A stretch of DNA of 64,000 nt, from assembly GCF_018417595.1 (NCBI RefSeq), contig NZ_CP070982.1:707501-771500 (forward strand). The letters run 5' to 3'. Under the pieces are notes generated by a model. It was given only the letters and a program-made list of their open reading frames with translations. It was not told the origin of the DNA and did not search any database. Source of the DNA: Pseudomonas entomophila (GTDB lineage: Bacteria; Pseudomonadota; Gammaproteobacteria; Pseudomonadales; Pseudomonadaceae). This document shows positions 30,681 to 38,793 of the stretch, in pieces. A program made the position numbers and the translations under genes. Positions within the stretch are counted from its first letter, which is position 1; every line of letters begins with the position of its first letter.

Positions 30681-30804
30681 GGCGTGGCTCCGGGCAGCGG
30701 GTGAGGTGAGGCATCACCATAGGGGCATCGCCGCCCGCGCGGTTGCCTGGGCTCGACGTCCAGCTGTCTGCCCGCGCTATGGCAGGGGCTCTTGTCGCGC
30801 AGGG

Positions 30805-30890
30805 TGTAGGAGCGGCTTCAGCCGCGATGCAGGCAACGCGGTGCCTGGCACCCGCTTTGCGGGTGATCGCGGCTGAAGCCGCTCCTACAG
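30805..30890. repeat. REP palindrome pair, family A
   Basis: Arms TGTAGGAGCGGCTTCAGCC and GGCTGAAGCCGCTCCTACA surround an inner stem. It lies directly downstream of the ynbB stop, at the 3' end of the ynb operon. Confidence 0.9.
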
Positions 30891-30903
30891 AGGTCGCGCA
30901 GCC

Positions 30904-31836
30904 CTATGCCCACCAGTAGCGCACGAAGTGGAAGAACACCGGCGCGGCGAAGCACACCGAATCCATGCGGTCGAGCATGCCGCCGTGGCCTTCGATCATG
31001 TGGCCCCAGTCCTTCACCCCGCGGTCGCGCTTGATCGCCGACATCACCAGCCCGCCAAAGAACCCCATGGCATTGACGGTGAGTGCCATCAGCGCCGCCT
31101 GCCAGAAGGTGAACGGGGTGATCCAGCACAGCAACGCGCCCACCAGGGTGGCCAGGGCCACGCCACCGGCCAGCCCCTCGACGGTCTTCGACGGCGACAG
31201 GTTGGGGGCCACCTTGCGCTTGCCGAACAGCTTGCCGCACACGTACTGCAGTACGTCGCTGATCTGCACCACGAGGATCAGCCAGGCGATCAGCAACAGG
31301 TTGCGGCCTTCGTAGCCGGGGATGTCCAGGGTCATCAACGCCGGCACCGACGACACGCAGTACACCGCGATCATCAGGCCCCACTGCACTTTCGAGGCGC
31401 GTTCGAGGAAGCGCGTGGTGTCGCCGCCGAAACTGGCAAGAATGGGCAGCAGCAGGAACAGGTACACCGGGATGAAGATGCTGAACATGCCGTACCAGTC
31501 CATGGCGATCAGCAGGTACTGCACCGGCAGCGCCACATAGAACGCCGCCGCCAGCGCCGGGTAGTCGCTGCGCCGGGTGGGGGTGAGGGTCATGAATTCG
31601 CGCAGGGCGTAGAACGACACGCCGTAGAACAGCACGATCACCCCGTACTTGCCGAACAGGAAGGCGATGCCGATCACCAGCACCATCACCCACCAGGCGT
31701 TGATGCGGGCGTTGAGGTTGTCGATCACTGCGTGCGGGGCAGGGCCGGCACGCCACTTGAGCAGGCGGCCGATCAGGCTGGCGAGCAGCAGCAGGGCGCC
31801 GATGCCGGCGAACAGCGACAGGGTGTTGTGGTCCAT
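30904..31836 (-). CDS. ynbB: CdsA-like phosphatidate cytidylyltransferase (YnbB family)
   Basis: CdsA-type enzymes make CDP-diacylglycerol from phosphatidate and CTP in the inner membrane. The 310-residue protein has about eight membrane segments and the C-terminal CDS signature, here SAIKRDRGVKDWGHMIEGHG then GMLDRMDS (about 262-290). Preceding are the conserved GKRKVAPNLSPSKTVEG and a loop with Asp. It is the last gene of the ynb operon, only 1 base after the acyltransferase gene. A housekeeping cdsA normally lies elsewhere, so this is probably a pathway-specific copy. Confidence 0.88.
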   Translation of the reverse strand: MDHNTLSLFAGIGALLLLASLIGRLLKWRAGPAPHAVIDNLNARINAWWVMVLVIGIAFLFGKYGVIVLFYGVSFYALREFMTLTPTRRSDYPALAAAFYVALPVQYLLIAMDWYGMFSIFIPVYLFLLLPILASFGGDTTRFLERASKVQWGLMIAVYCVSSVPALMTLDIPGYEGRNLLLIAWLILVVQISDVLQYVCGKLFGKRKVAPNLSPSKTVEGLAGGVALATLVGALLCWITPFTFWQAALMALTVNAMGFFGGLVMSAIKRDRGVKDWGHMIEGHGGMLDRMDSVCFAAPVFFHFVRYWWA

Positions 31837-31837
31837 T

Positions 31838-32461
31838 TCAGGCTTCCTTCGGGGCCAGGTTCAGCAGGGCCTGGCGGGCCCGCTCGAGAAATGCGTGCTT
31901 GTCTTCGTTGGTTTGCAGGTGCAGGGGCTCGCCGAAGCTCAGGGTGCACAGCAGGGGCAGCGGCAGCGCGCGGCCCTTGGGCATGACCCGGTTGAGGTTG
32001 GCGATCCACACCGGCACCAGTTCGACCTGCGGGTTGGCCGAGGCCAGGTGGAACAGGCCGCTCTTGAACGGCAGCAGCGGGTCGTCGGTGAGGTTGCGCG
32101 TGCCTTCGGGGAAGAAGATCAGCGAGTCGCCCTGGGCGAAGGCATCGAGCACCGGTTGCAGCGGGTTGCCCTCGCCGGCCGGGCGCTGGCGGTCGATCAG
32201 CACGCCGTTGAACACCTGGCGGATGAGGAAGTCGCGGATGCCCGGCTTGCACCAGTAGTCGGCGCCGGCCACGGGGCGGGTATGGCGGCGCAATGCCTCG
32301 GGCAACGCGGCCCAGAGCAGCACGAAGTCGCCGTGGCTGCTGTGGTTGGCGAAGTACAGGCGCTGTACCGGTTGTGGCGTGCAACCCAGCCACAAGGCGC
32401 GGGCGCCGGTGATCAGGCGGGCGGCGGAGGTGATGACGAAGGCGGTCAGGCTGGCGAGCAT
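31838..32461 (-). CDS. PlsC-like 1-acylglycerol-3-phosphate acyltransferase family protein
   Basis: A 207-residue membrane-associated acyltransferase. The catalytic HX4D motif appears as NHSSHGDF (about 36-43). The substrate motif FFPEGTR (about 120-126) is intact, and an N-terminal hydrophobic helix is present. It should acylate a lysophospholipid or similar acceptor. The ATG at 32461 is preferred over the frame start at 32506, which would add a Ser/Pro-rich piece inside the upstream gene. E. coli ynbABCD lacks this gene, so it is an added step in the operon here. Confidence 0.85.
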   Translation of the reverse strand: MLASLTAFVITSAARLITGARALWLGCTPQPVQRLYFANHSSHGDFVLLWAALPEALRRHTRPVAGADYWCKPGIRDFLIRQVFNGVLIDRQRPAGEGNPLQPVLDAFAQGDSLIFFPEGTRNLTDDPLLPFKSGLFHLASANPQVELVPVWIANLNRVMPKGRALPLPLLCTLSFGEPLHLQTNEDKHAFLERARQALLNLAPKEA

Positions 32462-32471
32462 GGCGGCGGTC

Positions 32472-32891
32472 TTATCCGGTGAAGGGGAGAGCGAGGGCGA
32501 GCACAACCTGTACTGCGAGGCACAAGGCCTGGCGGCGTAGCAGGGCCAGGGCGCCCTGGCTGCGGGCCGGCCAGTCGCGGGTGTCGCTGGCGGTGGGTTT
32601 CAAGTGCAGGTCGAACAGCGCGTGGTCCAGAGCCTGGGTGTCGGCGGGCAGGTCGGTGCTTGCACCGAGACGTGCGAACAGGTCGGCGTCCAGGGCGACA
32701 CGGATGGCCCAGTACTTGTGCGCCAGGCCGATCACCAGCAGTGCCGCGCAGAGTACGCTGGACAGCGCAGGCAATGGCATGCCCAGCAACGGCACGAGAC
32801 TGTAGGCCAGGGCCAGCAGGGTGATGCCATCCGACAGGCGTTCCAACTGGCGCCCGCGAGCGAGCAGGCTGGCGACGACGAACAGGTTCAT
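32472..32891 (-). CDS. Small membrane protein of the ynb operon, unknown function
   Basis: A 139-residue protein with two or three predicted membrane helices (about 22-57 and 115-137) and a polar middle containing Asp and His residues. I do not recognise the family. It overlaps the end of ynbD by 4 bases (ATGA) and ends 10 bases before the acyltransferase gene, so it is surely cotranscribed. It may be a small accessory subunit of the lipid pathway; that is inference from position only. Confidence 0.75.
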   Translation of the reverse strand: MNLFVVASLLARGRQLERLSDGITLLALAYSLVPLLGMPLPALSSVLCAALLVIGLAHKYWAIRVALDADLFARLGASTDLPADTQALDHALFDLHLKPTASDTRDWPARSQGALALLRRQALCLAVQVVLALALPFTG

Positions 32892-34213
32892 GGGTGCGCT
32901 TCCAGCTGTTGCAGGGCGAGGCGATGGGCTGGGTGCAGGACCACGCCGGGGCGGACCCCGCGGATCAGCGCTTCGGCCTCATCAACATCGTTGCAGCGAC
33001 CGCTGAGCACCAGCCAGGCGGCCACCGCGCTGGCGCTACGCGAATAACCCAGGGCGCAGCAGACCAGAAGTGGGCCGTGCTGGCGCAGGTCTTCGATGGC
33101 TCTGGCCGCTTGCTGTAGCAGTTGGCTGTCGGGGGCGACCAGATCGAGCGTAGGCAGGGCCTGGTATCGGTGTGGCGACGGGTTCGCCGGCAAGCCGGCG
33201 AATGGACCGGGGAGCTCAGCGCATACATCGACGATACCGGCGAATGATGAAGCACCGCTACGGCCAGGCATGCGCCCGAGGTATACGCCGTCACACACTT
33301 CATCTGGCAGGGGATGCCGCCATGTCCACAGCCGCGAATTGACCCTTGCGGCCATCAGGTAGGGCGCCAGCAGGCAGGTCGCGGCAATGGACAGTCGCCC
33401 ATCCGCGCCCTTCTGGAAACCACCTGCCCCGAATGCGGCATAGTTCATCCCCACCAGCAGCAACGACACGGCAGGCCAGAGCAACCACAACGCCGCATGC
33501 CCGAGCTTGAATGCGATCACCGCGAGCAGCGCGGCCCCCAGTGCATAGCGCAGCGCCAACCGCCAGCGCTTGGGGTCATGGGCAAGCCGGGCCATCCGCC
33601 AAGGCAAAGCCCCCTGCCGTGGCCACAGCCACAGACAGACGAAGCCGGCCAGGGCGCCGGTCGGCACATCGATGAAATGATGCTGCCAGGTGGTCAGCAC
33701 CGACACACCGATCAACCCCATCCAGCCATGCACCAGCCAGCGCCACAAGCGCTGCCGGGTATGCCGGGCAAACATCGTCCAGATGATCACCTGCAGCGCG
33801 ATATGCAGCGACGGCGCCTGGTTGTAGGGCTTGTCGAAGCCCATCAGCACATCGAACAACCAGCCGAACAGCCCCGACAGCTCGGGGCGTTCGAAGGTGA
33901 AGCGCAGCGGCCAGAGCAGGAAGCAACCGACGCTGATGAACTGCGCGGTGAGCAGGGCCAGGGCATGGCGGTCCATCTCCCGGCGTGTCAGCGGCAGCAG
34001 GAACGACAACCCGTAGAGCAGGTCGATCGACCAGTATGGGATGATCGTCCACGGCCACAGCGGCATGTGCCGTTCCCAGGCGAACACCAGGCTGCCGACG
34101 TCATCGCGGCCAGCGGTGTAGGTGTTGCTCAGGCCGTAACTGAGAAAGAAGAACGGCCCGAGCAGCAACAGCCAGAGCACGCCCCGGCGAACCAGCCCCG
34201 CTTCACGCACCAT
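32888..34213 (-). CDS. ynbD: PAP2-like / dual-specificity phosphatase fusion (YnbD family)
   Basis: A 441-residue protein. The N-terminal part is an inner-membrane PAP2-type segment with about six helices; the conserved SLHIALQ and WQHHFIDVPTGALAG motifs carry the expected His residues. The C-terminal part (about 290-441) is a cysteine phosphatase with the P-loop CCALGYSRSAS (C-x5-R). A lipid-phosphate or phosphatidyl-alcohol-phosphate substrate is likely. The ATG at 34213 overlaps the upstream stop by one base (TGATG). A REP-like palindrome sits in frame at 33184-33201 and encodes FAGLPAN between the two domains. Confidence 0.86.
   Translation of the reverse strand: MVREAGLVRRGVLWLLLLGPFFFLSYGLSNTYTAGRDDVGSLVFAWERHMPLWPWTIIPYWSIDLLYGLSFLLPLTRREMDRHALALLTAQFISVGCFLLWPLRFTFERPELSGLFGWLFDVLMGFDKPYNQAPSLHIALQVIIWTMFARHTRQRLWRWLVHGWMGLIGVSVLTTWQHHFIDVPTGALAGFVCLWLWPRQGALPWRMARLAHDPKRWRLALRYALGAALLAVIAFKLGHAALWLLWPAVSLLLVGMNYAAFGAGGFQKGADGRLSIAATCLLAPYLMAARVNSRLWTWRHPLPDEVCDGVYLGRMPGRSGASSFAGIVDVCAELPGPFAGLPANPSPHRYQALPTLDLVAPDSQLLQQAARAIEDLRQHGPLLVCCALGYSRSASAVAAWLVLSGRCNDVDEAEALIRGVRPGVVLHPAHRLALQQLEAHP
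33184..33201. repeat. REP-like half palindrome inside ynbD
   Basis: TCGCCGGCAAGCCGGCGA, the same core as Pseudomonas REP elements, lies in frame in the linker of the phosphatase fusion gene and encodes GPFAGLPANP on the minus strand. It may be a REP remnant taken into the coding sequence. Confidence 0.55.
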
Positions 34214-35967
34214 CAACGCACCCGCTGCGCCAGGCTGACGCTGAAGATGCCCCATTCGTCGACGCGCTGGGCGATCTTGCGGAACCCGGCCGCTTCCACC
34301 AACTGGTCCATCTCCGCCTGGCTGCGCCGGCGCATCACCCAGGCCTCACCGCCGCGGTGGCTGGTCAGGGCACGAGCGATCATCTCCAACTGCGGGTGCC
34401 AGGGCTGGCCGGTGTAGACCAGGTAGCCGCCGTCCTCGACGGCATCGGCCAGGCCCGCCAGCGAGTTGCCCACCAATTCATTGCTGGGGAACAACTCATA
34501 CAAGCCCGAGACCACCGCGAGGGTAGGGCGCGGGTCGAGGCTGGCCAGGCTCTGGCGGTCGAAGGCGTCACCCTGGATGAACTGGGCGATATCGCCCAGG
34601 CCCTTTTCGTTGATCAGCGCGTTGCCCTGTTGCACGTTCAGCTCGCTGTAGTCGCGCAGCAGGATCGAATCGGGCAATTGCTGCAAGCCTTGCAGCGCTT
34701 CGAGGATGTAACGGCCGTGGCCGGCGGCGATGTCGACGATGCGCACCGGACACTGTTGCTCACGCAGCCTGGCGATGGCCAGGCGCAGCAGCTCTTCGAC
34801 GTTCAGTTTGCGCTGGCGGATGCCGCGCCAGCCAATGGCGTCGAGGTAGTTGCGGTCGATCAATTCGCCGATCCGCCCTCTGCCGGTCGCTTGGTTGCGG
34901 TAGACATAATCGAGGGTGGAACCGGAGTCGAAGCCGGTGTCGAAACCCAGCTTCACGCCTTCGGAAAGGCCCTTGCCCAGCCGCAGGCTGGCACGGGTAG
35001 CGCGCCAGTAGAGGTCGCGTGGCGAGTTGCGCGGCAGCGGCGCGGCCAGGCTCTCGGCCTCGGCGCAGCTGGCGCCAGCCTTGTCGGCGTCGAGCAGCGA
35101 AGGCGCGGGCACCGGGGCAGCGAAGCAGTGCTCGACGAAGCGCTTGATCCGCGCCAGGGCATGGGCGCGGTCGCGCTCGCCGAGGGTGTCATGGAAGAAG
35201 CCGGGGAGGATGTGCTTCTCCTTGCGCACGCTGCCCAGGCGCTCGAAGAACTGCTCCTGCGGCTTGCGCTCGACCACGAAGTCGGCGCCGGAGATCAGCA
35301 GTTGCGTGGGGACCTGGATCGCCTGGGCGTCGGCCACCACGCGGTCGGCGGCATCATACAGGCCCAGCAGCATGGTGACCGAGATGGGGCGGCTGATCAG
35401 CGGGTCGGCCACGTATGACATGACGCGCTCAGGATCGTGGGTCAGCAGCCGCGGCTTGACGTAACTGTTGACGAAGAAGTTGCCGCGCCAGGCTTTCAGC
35501 AGTTTCAGCCCCGGCCGGGCGAAGGGTACGTAGAGCTTGACCTTGAATGCCGGCGAGGCCAGCACCAGGCAGCGCACCTTGGGTGCGTAGTCGTGGGCCC
35601 AGGTGGCGATCAGCACGGCGCCGACACTCTGCGCCAGCACCACCATGTCCGGCTCGGCGATGCCGTGCTGCGCCTGGATATGCTCGATGAAGGTCTGCAC
35701 GTCGCGCACGCTGGTGGCGAAGCCCGGGCTGTCGCCGCGGGCGCCCGGCGACTGGCCGTGGCCACGGGCATCCCAGGCGAAGAAATCGTAGCCGGGCAGG
35801 TCCAGCTCATCGGCCAGGTGCGCCAGGCGCCCGCCGTGCTCGTGGCCGCGGTGGAACATCACCACGGCGCGGCGAGGCTGGTGTTCATTGCCGGTGGCGG
35901 GCCAGTGACGGTAGTGCAGCTCGACCCCGTCATGGGTGGAGAAATGCAGCGATTGCGCTTGGCGCAT
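34213..35967 (-). CDS. ynbC: Alpha/beta hydrolase - SAM methyltransferase fusion (YnbC family)
   Basis: A 584-residue bifunctional protein. Residues 1-290 form an alpha/beta hydrolase like monoacylglycerol lipases: FHRGHEHGGR, the DARGHG motif, and nucleophile Ser in LAQSVGA (AQSVG in place of GxSxG). Residues 330-584 hold a Rossmann methyltransferase with the SAM-binding motif VDIAAGHGRYILEAL. This matches the fused YnbC of E. coli in length and order. It lies 30 bases after ynbA and overlaps ynbD by one base. It could trim an acyl chain and methylate the lipid head group; substrates are unknown. Confidence 0.88.
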   Translation of the reverse strand: MRQAQSLHFSTHDGVELHYRHWPATGNEHQPRRAVVMFHRGHEHGGRLAHLADELDLPGYDFFAWDARGHGQSPGARGDSPGFATSVRDVQTFIEHIQAQHGIAEPDMVVLAQSVGAVLIATWAHDYAPKVRCLVLASPAFKVKLYVPFARPGLKLLKAWRGNFFVNSYVKPRLLTHDPERVMSYVADPLISRPISVTMLLGLYDAADRVVADAQAIQVPTQLLISGADFVVERKPQEQFFERLGSVRKEKHILPGFFHDTLGERDRAHALARIKRFVEHCFAAPVPAPSLLDADKAGASCAEAESLAAPLPRNSPRDLYWRATRASLRLGKGLSEGVKLGFDTGFDSGSTLDYVYRNQATGRGRIGELIDRNYLDAIGWRGIRQRKLNVEELLRLAIARLREQQCPVRIVDIAAGHGRYILEALQGLQQLPDSILLRDYSELNVQQGNALINEKGLGDIAQFIQGDAFDRQSLASLDPRPTLAVVSGLYELFPSNELVGNSLAGLADAVEDGGYLVYTGQPWHPQLEMIARALTSHRGGEAWVMRRRSQAEMDQLVEAAGFRKIAQRVDEWGIFSVSLAQRVR

Positions 35968-35997
35968 GGCGAATATCCTTGTTCGACAGCGGAGGGC

Positions 35998-36603
35998 TCA
36001 GCGGGCTTCGATCAGGCCGTGGCGAACCCGGTTGTACAGGGTATAGAGCGAGAGCAGCAGGATGACCAGCAGCAGGCCGTTGATCCACGCAGCGTTCAAC
36101 AACCCGATGGCGACGCCGGTACCCAGCACGCCGAAGGCGAACGCTCTATCGCTCTTGCCCATCGGCCCGTCGTAGCGACGCGAGGCGCCGGCCAGCGGGC
36201 CCATCACCCCGGCGTATTCGCTGATCACCGCGAACAGCACCACCAGCACCACCAGGAGGGGGGACACTCCGGCGAGCAAGGCGAAGGGCAGGTACAGCGC
36301 GGCATCGGCGATCACGTCGCACAGTTCGTTGAGGTAGGCGCCCAGTTTCGACTGCTGGCCGAACTCGCGGGCCAGCATGCCGTCGACCGCGTTGAGCGCC
36401 ATGCGCAGCAGCATCCAGATCGGCACGAGGATGAACAGCCAGGTCAGGTGGGGCAACCAGGCCAGCAGCAGGCCCAGCAGAACGGACACGACGGCAGCAG
36501 TGACGGTGACCTGGTTGGCCGTGACGCCACGGTCGTAGAGGCGCTGGACCGAAGGGCGCAGCAGTGCCTGGAAGCGGGGTTTGAGCTGGTAGATCGATGG
36601 CAC
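35998..36603 (-). CDS. ynbA: CDP-alcohol phosphatidyltransferase family protein (YnbA family)
   Basis: These membrane enzymes swap CMP of CDP-diacylglycerol for an alcohol. The 201-residue protein has about six helices and a recognisable CDP-OH motif at about 81-104. The canonical pattern is D-x2-D-G-x2-A-R-x8-G-x3-D-x3-D; here the first and third Asp are Asn (NAVDGMLAR ... GAYLNELCD). I recall E. coli YnbA having the same two Asn, so this looks like a subfamily feature and not damage. The GTG at 36603 with a GGGAG site is preferred over the ATG at 36630. It is the first gene of the six-gene minus-strand operon. Confidence 0.87.
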   Translation of the reverse strand: MPSIYQLKPRFQALLRPSVQRLYDRGVTANQVTVTAAVVSVLLGLLLAWLPHLTWLFILVPIWMLLRMALNAVDGMLAREFGQQSKLGAYLNELCDVIADAALYLPFALLAGVSPLLVVLVVLFAVISEYAGVMGPLAGASRRYDGPMGKSDRAFAFGVLGTGVAIGLLNAAWINGLLLVILLLSLYTLYNRVRHGLIEAR

Positions 36604-36778
36604 GTGGAACTCCCTGTCATGGTGCGGCATGGCGCCGATTGTGGGGAATTCGCCCGGCCGGGGGCAAGCTGCAAATCGCCGACTTGTGAACCGGACAAGG
36701 CTTGCGGGGCTGAAGGAATGCGCCGCTTGTCGGTTGTGGTGTGTATGGTGTGTATTTTGCTTTGTTTTTATCCATGTC

Positions 36779-36797
36779 GATGTGTACGCTACACATC
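36779..36797. promoter_or_regulatory. Candidate HicB operator upstream of hicA
   Basis: Perfect palindrome GATGTGTA-CGC-TACACATC, 21 bases before the hicA start. Two GTGTAT direct repeats lie just upstream (about 36741-36755). Antitoxins of this family bind such palindromes to repress their own operon. Binding is inferred. Confidence 0.6.
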
Positions 36798-36817
36798 GCC
36801 TGCCAAAGGAATGCCGA

Positions 36818-37000
36818 ATGCGCAGCAGGGACGTGATTCAGCTCATCGAGGCCGATGGCTGGTACGAAGTCGAGGTGAAGGGCAGCCATCATCAGTTCAG
36901 GCACCCGTTCAAGCGGGGGCGGGTCACGGTGCCACATCCCAAGAGCGATCTACCCAGGGGCACCGCCCACAGCATCCTCAAACGGGCGGGCCTGAAATGA
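36818..37000 (+). CDS. hicA: HicA family mRNA interferase toxin
   Basis: A 60-residue protein of the HicA fold, a double-stranded-RNA-binding-like toxin that cleaves mRNA. It has the family pattern RDVIQLIEADGWYEVEVKGSHH with the catalytic His in GSHHQFRHP, and ends with ILKRAGLK. The ATG at 36818 follows an AAAGGA site (36805-36810). The in-frame stretch upstream of it is not coding. The antitoxin gene hicB follows after 56 bases. Confidence 0.92.
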   Translation: MRSRDVIQLIEADGWYEVEVKGSHHQFRHPFKRGRVTVPHPKSDLPRGTAHSILKRAGLK

Positions 37001-37056
37001 AGCCGATGATGCTATCCAGGGTGATCCGTCACCCCGAAGATCAATGGAGACACACC

Positions 37057-37464
37057 ATGAAATTTCCAGTTGTGCTGCACAAGGACGAAGGTTCGGACTA
37101 CGGCGTGATCGTGCCCGATGTGCCTGGCTGCTTCTCCGCAGGTTTCAGCGTTTCCCAGGCGCTGGACAACGTCCAGGAGGCCCTGGCGCTGCATTTCGAG
37201 GGGCTGGTGGCCGATGGCGAGGCGCTGCCCCAGGCCCAGGAAGTGGACGTGCATGTGGCCAACCCCGACTACGCCGGCGGCGTCTGGGCGGTGGTGGAGT
37301 TCGACGTCACCCCGTACCTGGGCAAGGCGGTACGCTTCAACGCGACGCTGCCGGAGAACCTGCTGCAGCGGATCGACGAGAAAGTGAAGCGTGACCATCG
37401 TTACGCCTCGCGCTCGGGTTTTCTCGCTTCGGCGGCGCTGCGCGAGCTGGCCGTGGTGCACTGA
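37057..37464 (+). CDS. hicB: HicB family antitoxin
   Basis: A 135-residue antitoxin. The N-terminal HicB domain (about 1-70; YGVIVPDVPGCFSAGFSVSQAL) neutralises HicA. The C-terminal part (about 95-135; RFNATLPENLLQRIDEKV ... SRSGFLASAALREL) is a ribbon-helix-helix DNA-binding domain, the likely reader of the palindrome upstream of hicA. The ATG at 37057 has a GGAG site at 37045-37048; the long in-frame extension upstream is antisense shadow. Confidence 0.92.
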   Translation: MKFPVVLHKDEGSDYGVIVPDVPGCFSAGFSVSQALDNVQEALALHFEGLVADGEALPQAQEVDVHVANPDYAGGVWAVVEFDVTPYLGKAVRFNATLPENLLQRIDEKVKRDHRYASRSGFLASAALRELAVVH

Positions 37465-37469
37465 GCATG

Positions 37470-37490
37470 AGGGGCCACTACGTGGCCCCT
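37470..37490. terminator. Hairpin between convergent hicB and ygiN-like genes
   Basis: A 9-bp perfect stem (AGGGGCCAC / GTGGCCCCT) with a 3-base loop, 6 bases after the hicB stop and 15 before the convergent gene. A shared terminator is likely. Confidence 0.6.
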
Positions 37491-37504
37491 TCGTCGTTGC
37501 CGAT

Positions 37505-37819
37505 TCAGCGGCTGGCCGACGAGGCGCTGAGCATGTCGATCAGCTGGATATCGAAGTCGCGCTCCAGGTACTCCATGCGTTTCTCGCCGAACGCGACCAT
37601 GTGCGGCAGCGCCGAGTGCACGTCGAGGTCGGCCTTGCTGGCCCAGACCTCGAAGAACACGAACAGGCTCGGGTCTTCCTTGTCGCGCAGCATGTGGTAC
37701 TCGATGCAGCCCGGCTCCAGGCGGCTGGGCTCGACGTAGGCGCGGAACAACTGCTCGAAGGCTTCGGCTTTTTCCGGACGGGTCTTGGCTTTGAGGATGA
37801 AGGCGTATGGCTCGCTCAT
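37505..37819 (-). CDS. Antibiotic biosynthesis monooxygenase (ABM) domain protein, YgiN-like
   Basis: A 104-residue single ABM domain (about 4-95), related to quinol monooxygenase YgiN. It shows the pattern KTRPEKAEAFEQLFRAYVEPSRLEPGCIEYHM and FVFFEVWASKADLDVHSALPHM. It is divergent from the MdaB gene across 199 bases. In E. coli mdaB and ygiN are neighbours and act on quinones, so this pair probably works on the same redox cycle. ATG 37819. Confidence 0.85.
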   Translation of the reverse strand: MSEPYAFILKAKTRPEKAEAFEQLFRAYVEPSRLEPGCIEYHMLRDKEDPSLFVFFEVWASKADLDVHSALPHMVAFGEKRMEYLERDFDIQLIDMLSASSASR

Positions 37820-38018
37820 GGGTCTTGCCTCTATGGATGAAGGGATGAGGGCATTCTAAATCAACAATATGTTTACCATTCGTGACTATGAGGCAAATGT
37901 ATTTTGACCTCACGCCGCTTTTTCCCCTGCCTGTGTCTCCTTAATCTGCCGCCATTCCAAATGACTCGGTCGGCAGGCACTGCGCCTCGGATCGACACCG
38001 ATACCTTCGAGGCTTGCG

Positions 38019-38606
38019 ATGAAAAAGATTCTCCTGCTCAACGGCGGCAAACAGTTCGCCCACTCCGACGGTCGCCTGAACCAGACCTTGCACGATGCCG
38101 CCCTGGCTCACCTGGACCGTGCCGGCTTCGATGTGAAACAGACCTTCATCGACGGCGGCTATGACGTCCAGGAAGAAGTCGAGAAATTCCTCTGGGCCGA
38201 TGTGGTGATCTACCAGATGCCGGGCTGGTGGATGGGCGCGCCATGGACCGTGAAGAAGTATGTCGACGAGGTGTTCACCGCCGGGCATGGCAGCCTGTAC
38301 GCCAACGATGGCCGGACCCGTTCCGATGCCTCGCAGAAGTACGGCAGCGGCGGTTTGGTGCAGGGCAAACAGTACATGTTGTCGCTGACCTGGAACGCGC
38401 CGCAGCAGGCGTTCGACGACCCGACCGACTTCTTCGAAGGCAAGGGCGTGGATGCGGTGTATTTCCCATTCCACAAGGCCAACCAGTTCCTCGGTATGAG
38501 CGGGTTGCCGACCTTCCTGGCGGTGGATGTGATGAAGCGCCCGGATGTGCCGGCGGCGCTGGCGGCGTATGAGCAGCATCTGGACGAGGTGTTCGGCAAG
38601 GCTTGA
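38019..38606 (+). CDS. mdaB: NAD(P)H:quinone reductase, MdaB family
   Basis: A flavodoxin-like FAD enzyme that reduces quinones by two electrons, protecting against oxidative stress. The 195-residue length matches the 193 of E. coli MdaB. Seen are LLLNGGKQFAHSDGRLNQTL at about 5-24, the active-site stretch YQMPGWWMGAPWTVKKYVDEVF and LSLTWNAP. It is divergent from the YgiN-like gene and followed, past a REP pair, by a LysR regulator on the same strand that may control both. Confidence 0.92.
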   Translation: MKKILLLNGGKQFAHSDGRLNQTLHDAALAHLDRAGFDVKQTFIDGGYDVQEEVEKFLWADVVIYQMPGWWMGAPWTVKKYVDEVFTAGHGSLYANDGRTRSDASQKYGSGGLVQGKQYMLSLTWNAPQQAFDDPTDFFEGKGVDAVYFPFHKANQFLGMSGLPTFLAVDVMKRPDVPAALAAYEQHLDEVFGKA

Positions 38607-38636
38607 ACACCATGATCCATTGATTTGACATAACCT

Positions 38637-38723
38637 CTGTAGGAGCGGCTTCAGCCGCGATCACCCGCGAAGCGGGTGCCAGATGCCGCGGTGCCTGCAT
38701 CGCGGCTGAAGCCGCTCCTACAG
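38637..38723. repeat. REP palindrome pair, family A
   Basis: Arms CTGTAGGAGCGGCTTCAGCC and GGCTGAAGCCGCTCCTACAG with a GCGGGT inner stem. It starts 31 bases after the mdaB stop. Confidence 0.9.
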
Positions 38724-38793
38724 GGGGTTAGTGCTTGCATGTGCGTTGATCAACGGCTATCAATCACGGCATCTTCCAACCAGGCCCACTCGC

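Noticed and set aside
30928..31986. A 352-codon plus-strand frame
   Set aside because: It is antisense to ynbB and the acyltransferase gene; His/Gln-rich shadow.
36629..36817. Longer HicA start giving a 123-residue protein
   Set aside because: The extra front part has no HicA similarity, runs over the promoter and palindrome, and the ATG at 36818 has its own ribosome site.
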